A stretch of 38,426 nt of DNA, from the NCBI GenBank assembly GCA_903970465.1, contig CAJCIO010000163.1, forward strand, positions 1 through 38,426, read 5' to 3'. How positions within the stretch are numbered: the stretch's first letter is position 1; every line of letters starts with the position of its first letter. A program made the position numbers and the translations under genes. This DNA is from Gammaproteobacteria bacterium. GTDB taxonomy: Bacteria > Pseudomonadota > Gammaproteobacteria > Pseudomonadales > Pseudomonadaceae. The notes beneath the pieces are model-generated. The model saw nothing but the letters and a program-made list of their open reading frames with translations, made no database searches and was not told where the DNA came from. Positions 7,797 through 15,214 of the stretch are shown piece by piece.

Positions 7797-7871
7797 AGGG
7801 GCGTCGCCAAGCGGTAAGGCAGCAGGTTTTGATCCTGCCATGCGTTGGTTCAAATCCAGCCGCCCCTGCCA
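7797..7871 (+). tRNA. tRNA-Gln (anticodon UUG)
   Basis: A 75-base cloverleaf with encoded CCA. The acceptor stem pairs AGGGGCG (7797-7803) with CGCCCCT (7861-7867), followed by GCCA. The D-arm reads GCCAAGCGGTAAGGC, the anticodon arm GCAGG-TTTTGAT-CCTGC with TTG at the centre, the variable loop CATGC, and the T-arm GTTGG-TTCAAAT-CCAGC. The D-arm and anticodon loop match bacterial tRNA-Gln closely. The first pair is A-U, whereas the E. coli glutamine tRNA has U-A. An apparent protein frame across this segment is spurious. Confidence 0.93.
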
Positions 7872-8052
7872 TTTTCTTCAAGTGTTCCCGTTCATGGCCA
7901 TCCTCTGGCCGGGCAGGTGCACTGCAGCATCCTCGCAATCCTCCACCTCAGTTGTCGCCAGCCCAGCACGGGCTCTGTATGCTATCGGCCAGCTTTACGT
8001 CTTCAGGTAGTGGTCGTCGACGCCCCACAGTGCTCCAGCCCCGGGTGACTCC

Positions 8053-9357
8053 ATGACCTCACGCTTACCGTTTTTGCTCCTGCCTTGTCTAATCCTGTTT
8101 GCCATCCAGCCAGCCATTAGTGCCGAGCCTGCCGTCAGCGGCGGCATTTTGCTGCCCGGCTGGCAGGCGGTCGCCGAGCAGGCGCTGGGGGATATCCGCA
8201 CGGTCGCGCTGCAGATGCATCCAGACGCAGCGCAGTCAGCGGTTGTGGCGAGCGATGGGCCGCCGGCAAAACCGCTGATCGACCGCTTTCTCGCCAATGC
8301 CGACGTGGCAACCCAAGGGAGCGCCGCCCAGGCCGCGGCGCAGCCGCTGATCGAGAGCCTGTGGGAATCTGGTACCCGTGACGGTGCCAGCAACGAGTTG
8401 GCGGCCGAGCGGGTGGCGCGCAGCTACACCTTCGCCAGTGCCGAGGCGCAGTTGGGTCGTAGCGTCTATGGCGGGCCGCCGGGTGGCGCCGCCTACGCAG
8501 CCTGGTGGGCCTATCGTCAGCCAGGGGGCACTGCGCTCCAGGCGCTGCGCGTCGGCCTGTTGGCGGGTGAGGGCTTGTGGGAGGCCGAGTTGGGCAGCGA
8601 TCCGCCGGGTGCCGCGGCACAAATGGTCCGCAGCACCAGCCTGGCCGCCGCGCTGGGTGGCGTGGCCGTCGCCGCGGCAGGTGGCGACGAGCAGGCGTTG
8701 CGTGGGGCGTTCTTCGATACGGGCGCCGCCGTGTTGCTGCTGAATGGCTCACAGCTGAACTGCTTTTCGGCCAGAGTGCAGTGCCAGAATCTGCCCACGG
8801 CGACCTTGGCCAGCGGGGCAGGGCGAACCCTCGACCAGCTGCAGCCCGTAGCCCCTGGCGTGGGCATGGACTTTCCTGCGTTCGAGCAGGGCAGCCCGGT
8901 GCCGACAGTGCCGCGCGCGCAAGGCTCGCTGGCCCTCGATCAGGGTTGGACACTCAGTTGGCAGATGCCTCAAGGCGTCGAACGTGGCGTGCTGTACCCA
9001 ACCCTGGTGCTGACCCAGGGCGTCAGCTCAGCGCCTGCGCCGACGCTTGCATCGGCACCCTCGTCGACCACTGCACCGTCGACCACTGCACCGGCACCAG
9101 CGACAGCGCCGGTGCAGGTTGAGACGGCTACCCGAGTCATCTGCGAGCGAGGCGCCGACAGCCGGGCCCTCTGGCTGCTGCCCGCCGACCCCAAGGCCGG
9201 TTACGTATGCCGTGCCATGTACCAGGTCGCCCAGCAGGCCCCGTCAGTCCTGTGGAATGCCCAGCAGAACCCTGAGGTGTGCGCGGCCAAGGCTGAGGCG
9301 CGGGTGGATCGGGACGAAGCTCAGGGCTTCAAATGCCGCAAGGTCGCCGCGCCATAG
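8053..9357 (+). CDS. Exported protein of unknown function, Ala/Gly-rich with Cys-containing C-terminal domain
   Basis: I do not recognise this 434-aa protein. Residues 1-24 form a signal peptide (hydrophobic core LPFLLLPCLILFAIQPAISA, cleavage near AISA-EP). The middle is Ala/Gly-rich with a hydrophobic stretch near residues 195-230 (SLAAALGGVAVAAAGG and AAVLLLNGSQLNCFS) that could be an amphipathic or membrane-associated segment. A low-complexity Ser/Thr/Ala/Pro linker follows (about residues 325-355, STTAPSTTAPAPATAPVQ). The C-terminal 75 residues hold four cysteines (ICERGAD, YVCRAMYQ, PEVCAAKA, FKCRKV) that may form two disulfides in the periplasm. The ribosome-binding site is weak (GGGTG). 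It follows tRNA-Gln and converges with the MFS gene, so it is probably its own transcript. Confidence 0.75.
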   Translation: MTSRLPFLLLPCLILFAIQPAISAEPAVSGGILLPGWQAVAEQALGDIRTVALQMHPDAAQSAVVASDGPPAKPLIDRFLANADVATQGSAAQAAAQPLIESLWESGTRDGASNELAAERVARSYTFASAEAQLGRSVYGGPPGGAAYAAWWAYRQPGGTALQALRVGLLAGEGLWEAELGSDPPGAAAQMVRSTSLAAALGGVAVAAAGGDEQALRGAFFDTGAAVLLLNGSQLNCFSARVQCQNLPTATLASGAGRTLDQLQPVAPGVGMDFPAFEQGSPVPTVPRAQGSLALDQGWTLSWQMPQGVERGVLYPTLVLTQGVSSAPAPTLASAPSSTTAPSTTAPAPATAPVQVETATRVICERGADSRALWLLPADPKAGYVCRAMYQVAQQAPSVLWNAQQNPEVCAAKAEARVDRDEAQGFKCRKVAAP

Positions 9358-9382
9358 CGTCGATCAGACCCAGCGTCGATCA
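9356..9382. repeat. Short direct repeat between convergent genes
   Basis: AGCGTCGATCA occurs at 9356-9366 and again at 9372-9382, a 16-base period that starts in the stop region of the exported-protein gene. It looks like a small tandem duplication; no function is evident. Confidence 0.6.
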
Positions 9383-9390
9383 ATCGTCAA

Positions 9391-10698
9391 CTAGAGCGCA
9401 CCTGCTGCGCTTGGCTGGCGTCGAACCGAGTCACCCGGCCTGGTCGTCGCCACCGTCCCCATGATCAAGGCCGCTGCCAACATGCCTGCCGTCATGAAGA
9501 TATATGCGGCGCCCGGATTGCCTGTCAGCCCGATCAGATACCCGACCAGCCACGAACCGAGAAACGCCCCCAGCGCGCCACACGCATTGATCAAGCCAAT
9601 GGCCCCACCGAACACGTTGGCTGGCAACAGCTCGGGTATCAGCGCGAAGAAAGGCCCATAAGGGGCGTACATCGCGGCGGCGGCAACGCTGAGCAACGCG
9701 AACGACAACCAGAAATGCGTCGAGCCCAGCAGGTAAGAACCCAGGAAGGCAAGGGCGCCCAGTGCCAGCAACGGCCACACGAACAGCTTGCGCTGGGCGG
9801 TCTTGTCCGATGCCCAGGACACCCCGGCCATGGCGATCACCGCCGCGACGTAGGGCACTGAACTCAACCAGCCGGTGGTGACGATGTCGGCCGCCGAGGC
9901 CTGCTTGATGATCGACGGCAACCACATGATGAAGCCATACACGCCGATGCTCCACAGGGCGTGGACCAGGCACAACTTGATCACCAGTGGCGACGTGAAC
10001 GCCTGGCGATAGCTGCGCATCGCTTTGAGGCCTTGCTGTTCTTGCAGCAGGGTCGCTGCCAGTTGGTCTTTTTCACCCTGTGTGAGCCAGCTGGCCTGCT
10101 CGGGTCTGTCCCGCGCCAGGCGCCACCACACGAAGGCCCAGAGTATGGCCGGCGCGCCCTCGAGGATGAACATACCCCGCCAGCCCCAGGCGTGAATCAG
10201 GTAGCCGGACACCACCGACATCCACAGTACGGTGATCGGGTTGCCGAGGATCAGGAAGGTATTGGCCCGTGAGCGTTCCTTGCGGGTGAACCAGTTGCTG
10301 ATGAAAATCAGCATGGACGGCATCACCGCAGCTTCGACCACGCCCAGGGTGAAGCGGATGATCATCAGCATCGGGATGTTGGTGACCAGCCCGGTGGCCA
10401 TCGCGCACAAGCCCCACAGAATCAGGCTGGCGAATACCAGTTTGCGCACGCTGTAGCGTTGCGCATACAAGGCGCCGGGAACCTGGAAGAAAAAGTAGCC
10501 TAGAAAGAACAGCGCGCCGATCAGGGATGAGGTGCCTTTGCTGATGCTGAGGTCCTGCTCGATGCCGGCGGCACTGGCAAAGCCGTAGTTGGCGCGGTCC
10601 AGATACGCCAGGCTGTAGGTGATAAAAATCAGTGGGATCAGGTAGAACCAGCGTTTGCTGGCGAACGAGGGTGTAGCTGCTTCGCGATCGGAGCTCAT
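9391..10698 (-). CDS. MFS transporter, anion:cation symporter (ACS) family
   Basis: A 435-aa, roughly 12-helix major-facilitator protein. The N-terminal helix 1 motif LIFITYSLAYLDRANYGFA, the loop after helix 4 (RFTLGVVEAAVMPSMLIFISNWFTRKERSRANTFLILG) and the central hydrophilic loop are typical of the ACS family, which takes up organic anions such as tartrate, glucarate, galactonate and phthalate with protons. It sits downstream of the sugar-acid dehydratase on the same strand, so the probable cargo is the hexonate handled by this cluster. AGGG precedes the ATG at 10698. The 88-base gap to the dehydratase contains a strong hairpin. Confidence 0.88.
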   Translation of the reverse strand: MSSDREAATPSFASKRWFYLIPLIFITYSLAYLDRANYGFASAAGIEQDLSISKGTSSLIGALFFLGYFFFQVPGALYAQRYSVRKLVFASLILWGLCAMATGLVTNIPMLMIIRFTLGVVEAAVMPSMLIFISNWFTRKERSRANTFLILGNPITVLWMSVVSGYLIHAWGWRGMFILEGAPAILWAFVWWRLARDRPEQASWLTQGEKDQLAATLLQEQQGLKAMRSYRQAFTSPLVIKLCLVHALWSIGVYGFIMWLPSIIKQASAADIVTTGWLSSVPYVAAVIAMAGVSWASDKTAQRKLFVWPLLALGALAFLGSYLLGSTHFWLSFALLSVAAAAMYAPYGPFFALIPELLPANVFGGAIGLINACGALGAFLGSWLVGYLIGLTGNPGAAYIFMTAGMLAAALIMGTVATTRPGDSVRRQPSAAGAL

Positions 10699-10738
10699 GG
10701 TAGGTCCCTTTGTTTATTCTTGTATAAGGGCAACATGT

Positions 10739-10763
10739 CCCGGCACCGTGTGCCGGGGCTTTT
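10739..10763 (+). terminator. Intrinsic-terminator-like hairpin reading on the + strand
   Basis: CCCGGCAC (10739-10746) and GTGCCGGG (10750-10757) make a perfect 8-bp stem around a three-base loop, followed after two bases by TTTT (10760-10763). The T-run is on the + strand, opposite to the genes on both sides. On the minus strand it would place a stable hairpin between the dehydratase and carrier genes, possibly a 3' stabiliser or partial terminator. Confidence 0.55.
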
Positions 10764-10786
10764 CAGGCTTCAAGCATCAGGTATCG

Positions 10787-12040
10787 TCAGGGGCGCGCAG
10801 CGGTGCCGTCCGGCAGGCGCGCATTGGTCCAGTCGGGCAATCCACCCTGAACCGGAAAGCGCCTGGCCAGTGATTCGTCGATGTCGACCCCGATGCCGGG
10901 GCGCTCGCTCAGATAAGCATAGCCGCGGTCGATTTCCGGACAGCCCAGGAATACCTCCAGCAGGTTGTCGCTGAGCGGCGTCCACTCTTGGATGCCGAAG
11001 TTGGTAGTGCTCAGGTCAAGGTGCAGGTTGGCGGCCACCCCCACAGGCGATATATCACCGGGGCCATGCCAGGCAGTCCGCACGCCATGGAATTCGGCGA
11101 AGGTGGCGATCTTTTTCGCCGGCGTGATACCGCCGACGGTGCTGACGTGACAGCGAATGAAATCAATCAACTGGTGCTGGATCAGCGGTTTGAATTCATT
11201 GACGTTGGTGAACAACTCGCCCATGGAAATCGGCGTGCTGCTTTGCGCGCGCAGGGTCTTGAGCCACTCGATATTCTCCGGCGCGACCGGGTCTTCGAGA
11301 AAGAACAATTGGTGTTGCTCCAGGTTCTTGGCCAACTGCACTGCGGCGATGGGGGAGACCCGCTCGTGCACGTCGTGGATGAATTCGACGCCAAAGCCCA
11401 AGGCGTTGCGCAAGTGGTCGAAGAGTTTCGGCACGGCGCGCAGGTAAGCGTCCGGGTCGAAGTAGATGCCGTGGGTCTTGTTGCGCGGCGACACCTTGGG
11501 CTGGATGTTCTTGGCCCGGGCCAGCTTGCCGGCAATCAGGCGCAGGTCTTCGGTGCCGGAACCACCGTACATGCCCATCTGGCAGCGCACGTGTTGGTAA
11601 CCTTCCTCCATGGCAGCACGAACACTGTCCTCCACGGCCATCTCGTCTTCTCCGTCGCAGTGCCGGTACAGCGGCACGCCATCGCGGCAACGGCCACCGA
11701 GCATTTGGTAGACCGGCAAACCGGCGGCCTTGCCCTTGATGTCCCACAGCGCCATGTCGATGCCTGATAGGGCGTTGTTCATGATCGGGCCACTGCGCCA
11801 GTAGCCGCTGACCGCCGCCGATTGCCAGATGTCCTCGGTGCGCAGGGCGTCCTTGCCGATCAAAAAGGGCTTCATGTACTGCTCGATGGCCGCTTCCACG
11901 GCGAAGATGCGCTGAGTAAAGGTGGCGCAGCCCAGGCCGTACAGGCCGGGTTGATTGGTCTCCACCTTGACGACGACCAGATCGATGCCGCCGGGGGCGG
12001 TCAGAATGGTTTTTACGTTTGTGATTGTTATGGGTTCCAT
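10787..12040 (-). CDS. rspA: Enolase-superfamily sugar-acid dehydratase, ManD/RspA subgroup
   Basis: A 417-aa mandelate-racemase/enolase-fold protein. The Mg ligands are D223 (FIHDVHERV), E249 (LFFLEDPVAPEN) and E275 (ISMGELFTN); H225 in DVH and H325 (TAWHGPGDISPVG) are the expected catalytic histidines, and R152/Y158 (VRCQMGMYGG) lie in the active-site loop. This pattern is that of D-mannonate dehydratases and their low-activity D-gluconate-dehydrating relatives such as E. coli RspA. The reaction is loss of water to give 2-keto-3-deoxy-D-gluconate. AGGAG precedes the ATG. The neighbourhood (idonate dehydrogenase, ketogluconate reductase) favours D-gluconate or D-mannonate as substrate, but sequence alone does not settle which. 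Confidence 0.87.
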   Translation of the reverse strand: MEPITITNVKTILTAPGGIDLVVVKVETNQPGLYGLGCATFTQRIFAVEAAIEQYMKPFLIGKDALRTEDIWQSAAVSGYWRSGPIMNNALSGIDMALWDIKGKAAGLPVYQMLGGRCRDGVPLYRHCDGEDEMAVEDSVRAAMEEGYQHVRCQMGMYGGSGTEDLRLIAGKLARAKNIQPKVSPRNKTHGIYFDPDAYLRAVPKLFDHLRNALGFGVEFIHDVHERVSPIAAVQLAKNLEQHQLFFLEDPVAPENIEWLKTLRAQSSTPISMGELFTNVNEFKPLIQHQLIDFIRCHVSTVGGITPAKKIATFAEFHGVRTAWHGPGDISPVGVAANLHLDLSTTNFGIQEWTPLSDNLLEVFLGCPEIDRGYAYLSERPGIGVDIDESLARRFPVQGGLPDWTNARLPDGTAARP

Positions 12041-12073
12041 TTCGGGCTCCTGGTGACTGTGGCGATATTCAGC

Positions 12074-12796
12074 TCAATCGGTGGAATGTGCCTCGTTCAT
12101 GGCCTCGACGTTGGTCGCCATGGCATGGTTGAGGGTTTCGGCGGCAGCGGCGGCGTCGTGGTTCTTGATCGCCATGTACACGTTGATGTGGGCATGCACG
12201 CTCTCAAGCGTGATGCCCAGCACCCGGTTCAATTCTTCGAGGTAGTAGAGGTAGATGTGGCGGATCGAATCCATCGCATGGATGAAGATCTTGTTGTGCG
12301 ACGCCTTGACGATGGCGTAGTGAAAGTCGAAGTCCGCCTGGGAATAACGCTTGTAATCGTCGCGATTGAGCAGCATGCGGTTGAGCGCCGCTTCGATCAG
12401 GGCGATGTCTTCGACGGTGGCGTTTTCGACAGCCAGGTCCATGCAGCGGAATTCGACGGTCTGGCGAAACACGCGCATGTCTTCGAACTCGGCCTGGGAC
12501 AAATGCATGATCGGCTGGTTGTCGTTGAAGCCCTGCTGGTCGAGATCCTTGATCACGAACGTGCCTTTGCCCTGCTGGCTGATCACGATGCCCAGTCCGC
12601 GCAGTCGCTGCACAGCACTGCGCACGCTGACCCGGCTGACGTTAAAGCTGGCAATCAGCTCGGACTCGCTGGGCAGCTTGCTCCCCGGCGCCCACAGGCC
12701 CTGCTGGATGTTGCGTTTCATCTGCTCGTAGACGTCGTTGACGATGTTCTGGGGTTTCAAGATCGGGTCACTCGTCTGCTTGTTTTTACTTGTCAC
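12074..12796 (-). CDS. GntR-family regulator with FCD ligand domain
   Basis: A 240-aa FadR-subfamily regulator. The N-terminal winged helix-turn-helix spans about residues 18-90: IVNDVYEQMKRNIQQGLW, then LPSESELIASFNVSRVSVRSAVQRL, then GKGTFV. The C-terminal FCD all-helical domain has the metal/ligand-binding acids and histidines at DFDFHYAIV, VHAHINVYMAI and LNHAMATNV. The start is GTG at 12796 with GGAG 8 bases upstream; the nearby ATG is followed at once by a stop. It lies 33 bases ahead of the dehydratase gene on the same strand, so it is probably in that operon and represses it and the divergent genes. A pseudo-palindrome overlaps its start codon, suggesting autoregulation. Confidence 0.9.
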   Translation of the reverse strand: MTSKNKQTSDPILKPQNIVNDVYEQMKRNIQQGLWAPGSKLPSESELIASFNVSRVSVRSAVQRLRGLGIVISQQGKGTFVIKDLDQQGFNDNQPIMHLSQAEFEDMRVFRQTVEFRCMDLAVENATVEDIALIEAALNRMLLNRDDYKRYSQADFDFHYAIVKASHNKIFIHAMDSIRHIYLYYLEELNRVLGITLESVHAHINVYMAIKNHDAAAAAETLNHAMATNVEAMNEAHSTD

Positions 12797-12802
12797 ATAA
12801 GT
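12788..12802. promoter_or_regulatory. Candidate operator, site 1, over the regulator start codon
   Basis: ACTTGTCACATAAGT is a partial palindrome (ACTT at one end, AAGT at the other). Read on the minus strand, ACTTATGTGACAAGT matches site 2 (12938-12952) in 13 of 15 positions, and flanking CATGG is also shared. It covers the GTG start of the GntR gene. Binding by that regulator is an inference. Confidence 0.5.
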
Positions 12803-12937
12803 TGCTCCATGTCTGCATGGTGTTGCAAGGGGTTTGCCGTATTATTTCTTGAAGCCCGAAAAAACCCCTTGATTATCGGCTGAAACCGGGTTCAGGATAA
12901 TGACAGTGCTGAATGCTGGCCTGTCATACCATGGTTC

Positions 12938-12952
12938 ACTTATGTGATGAGT
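12938..12952. promoter_or_regulatory. Candidate operator, site 2, ahead of the SDR gene
   Basis: ACTTATGTGATGAGT shares its first ten bases exactly with the minus-strand reading of site 1 and lies 64 bases before the SDR start. The two sites are in opposite orientations, about 150 bases apart, flanking the divergent promoter region. Between them, ATGACAG (12900-12906) and CTGTCAT (12921-12927) form a further 7-bp inverted repeat. Confidence 0.5.
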
Positions 12953-13015
12953 CAATGGCTTCAGGTTCTGACAGAGGCACGTCCAAAAACAAGAAAAAGC
13001 AAGCAGAGGTATCTC

Positions 13016-13783
13016 ATGTCATCACTGTTCGATTTGACCGGTCGCACCGCGTTGATCACCGGCTCGACCCGCGGCCTGGGTTTCGCCTATGCGAAGGGCC
13101 TGGCGCAAGCAGGCGCCGCGGTGATCCTCAACGGCACCCACGCCCAGCGCCTTGAAGACGCGGTCGCCGAACTCTGCGACGCAGGCTTCACGGCATCGGG
13201 GTTCGTATTCGATGTGGCGGACGAGCGTTCGGTGGAGGCGATGTTCAGTAGGCTGGATGAGCAGGGCGTGCAGGTCGAGATCGTCATCAACAACGCGGGC
13301 ATCCAGCACCGCCAGCCGATGCTCGAACTGGCCCTGGCCGACTGGCAGCGGGTGCTCGACGTCAACCTCACCAGCGCCTTCATCGTCGGCCGCGCCGCAG
13401 CCCGGCGCATGGTTGCCCGTGGCAGCGGCGGCAAGATCATCAACATCGGTTCGCTCACCAGCGAGGCAGCCCGCGCCACCGTAGCGCCTTACACCGCGGC
13501 CAAAGGCGGGGTGAAAATGCTCACCAAGGCGATGGCCGCCGAATGGGCCGAGCATGGTATCCAGTGCAATGCCATCGGCCCGGGCTACATCCATACCGAA
13601 ATGAACAGCGCGCTGGTCGACAACCCCGAATTCGACCGCTGGGTAAAAGCCAGCAATCCGAGCCGCCGCTGGGGCAAGCCCGACGAATTGATCGGCACGG
13701 CCGTGTACCTGTCGTCCGCTGCCTCGGACTACGTCAGCGGGCAGATCATCTACGTCGATGGCGGTTGGCTCGCGACCCTGTAA
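13016..13783 (+). CDS. idnO: SDR oxidoreductase, 5-ketogluconate reductase (IdnO/Gno)-like
   Basis: The ATG at 13016 is preceded by AGAGGT and begins MSSLFDLTGRTALITG, the usual start; the longer frame upstream is not needed. The 255-aa product is a classical short-chain dehydrogenase: cofactor motif TGSTRGLG (15-22), NNAG (92-95), catalytic S146, Y159 and K163 (PYTAAKGG) and a closing IYVDGGWLATL. The motif IQHRQPMLELALADWQRVLDVNLTSAF is characteristic of gluconate 5-dehydrogenase/5-ketogluconate reductase. It would reduce 5-keto-D-gluconate to D-gluconate (or act on fructuronate/mannonate). First gene of the rightward operon, with the transporter and idnD following. Confidence 0.85.
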   Translation: MSSLFDLTGRTALITGSTRGLGFAYAKGLAQAGAAVILNGTHAQRLEDAVAELCDAGFTASGFVFDVADERSVEAMFSRLDEQGVQVEIVINNAGIQHRQPMLELALADWQRVLDVNLTSAFIVGRAAARRMVARGSGGKIINIGSLTSEAARATVAPYTAAKGGVKMLTKAMAAEWAEHGIQCNAIGPGYIHTEMNSALVDNPEFDRWVKASNPSRRWGKPDELIGTAVYLSSAASDYVSGQIIYVDGGWLATL

Positions 13784-13834
13784 GGCCTTGGTCAATCACG
13801 CTTCTTGCCTGAACAAGAACAACAAGGAAGCACC

Positions 13835-15214
13835 ATGAAACCGACGCGTACCCGATTGCGGATCCTGGCGATGCTGTTCATGGTCACGGCCATCAACTAT
13901 ATGGACCGCGCGAACCTGGCCGTGGCCGGCAGTGCCATTCAAGGCCAGCTCGCCCTGTCGCCTGTACAGCTAGGCTTGCTGTTCTCGATGTTCACCTGGT
14001 TCTACGCCATGAGCCAGGTGCCGGTCGGCTATTTGCTGGACCGTGTGGGCCCGCGCAAGCTGTATGGCAGTGCGATCATCCTCTGGAGCCTGTTCACGTT
14101 CCTGATGGGCCTGGGCTCTCACCCCGTCTTCGCGTCGGCCACGGGCTCTTTCGTGATGTTGCTGATCTGTCGGGCGCTGATCGGCGTGGCGGAGGCGCCG
14201 TCGTTTCCCTCCAACACCAAGATCATCGCCAACTGGTTCCCGGACCATGAGCGGGCGCGGGCCACCGCGACTTATTCCAGTGCCCAGTACATCGGGCTGG
14301 CGGTCTTGACCCCGGTGCTATCGTGGATCGTCGCGACCTGGGGCTGGGAGGCATCTTTCTATATCAGCGGCGGGGCCGGCATGGCGTTCGGCGTGTATTG
14401 GCTGGTGGCGTATCGAGACCCGGCACACAGCACCAAGGTCAATGCGGCAGAGCTCGAGATGATCCGCCAAGGGGGCGGCTACGGCTCGGACAATCAGCAA
14501 GGTAACCCGCCCCGGGTCAACTGGCCCGACGTGCGCCACGTGTTGCGCCAGCGCACGGTGTGGGGCTTGTTCATCGCGCAATTCGCGGCGTCGTCGACCC
14601 TGTACTTTTTCCTGACGTGGTTCGTGGTGTATCTGGAAAAAGGCCTAGGATTGTCCATCGCCAAGGCCGGTATCGGCGCCATGTTTCCCTACCTGATGGC
14701 CATGTGTGGTGTGCTCTGCGGTGGGGTGCTCAGCGACCTGCTGCTCAAGCGCGGCCGCTCGCGCACTTTTGCCCGCAAGCTGCCGGTGATGCTTGGCCTG
14801 GGCGTGACCACCAGCATTTGCCTGGTCAATTTCTTCGAAGACCAGCCGATGATCGCGATCGCGATCCTGTCGGTGGCGTTTTTTGCCAACGCATTTTCCA
14901 ATCTGGGCTGGGTGGTGTGCAGCGATGTGATTCCGCGTCATCTGATCGGCACCCTGGGCGGTTTCCTGAATATCTTCGGCAATCTGTCCGGCATCATCAG
15001 TCCGATCGTGATCGGCTTCATCCTGCAAGCGACCCACAGCTTCCATTACGCCATGGCGTACATCGCGGCGGTGGCCCTGTGTGGTCTGCTCGCATACGTC
15101 TTCCTGGTAGGCCGAATCGAAGTCATCGCGCTGCCGCATCGCCACGTTCGCCCGATGTCTGCCCCGCAGCGCGTAGCCGGTGAACCCTCCCAAGCACAAG
15201 GACAACAATCATGA
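13835..15214 (+). CDS. MFS transporter, ACS family (hexonate/hexarate-type)
   Basis: The ATG at 13835 has AAGGAAG just upstream; the upstream TTG in the same frame is less likely. The 459-aa protein shows about 12 membrane segments, with helix-1 motif AINYMDRANLAVAG, FTWFYAMSQVPVGYLLDRVGPRKLYG (loop 2-3 motif) and RALIGVAEAPSFPSNTKIIANWFPDHERARAT, all closely matching glucarate/galactarate-type carriers. It probably imports the hexonate used by this cluster with protons. It overlaps idnD by ATGA at 15211, implying coupled translation. The cluster thus has two different ACS carriers, one on each side of the regulator. Confidence 0.9.
   Translation: MKPTRTRLRILAMLFMVTAINYMDRANLAVAGSAIQGQLALSPVQLGLLFSMFTWFYAMSQVPVGYLLDRVGPRKLYGSAIILWSLFTFLMGLGSHPVFASATGSFVMLLICRALIGVAEAPSFPSNTKIIANWFPDHERARATATYSSAQYIGLAVLTPVLSWIVATWGWEASFYISGGAGMAFGVYWLVAYRDPAHSTKVNAAELEMIRQGGGYGSDNQQGNPPRVNWPDVRHVLRQRTVWGLFIAQFAASSTLYFFLTWFVVYLEKGLGLSIAKAGIGAMFPYLMAMCGVLCGGVLSDLLLKRGRSRTFARKLPVMLGLGVTTSICLVNFFEDQPMIAIAILSVAFFANAFSNLGWVVCSDVIPRHLIGTLGGFLNIFGNLSGIISPIVIGFILQATHSFHYAMAYIAAVALCGLLAYVFLVGRIEVIALPHRHVRPMSAPQRVAGEPSQAQGQQS

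Noticed and set aside
7797..7871. tRNA 3' end as an integration (att) site
   Set aside because: No second copy of the tRNA end and no integrase gene found in the window.
7896..7910. GGCCA-TCCTC-TGGCC hairpin after tRNA-Gln as a terminator
   Set aside because: Stem of only 5 bp and no T-run afterwards; too weak to call.
7636..8010. Frames running through the tRNA region (7636-8010, 7733-8056)
   Set aside because: They cross a well-formed tRNA-Gln and have no ribosome-binding site or recognisable product.
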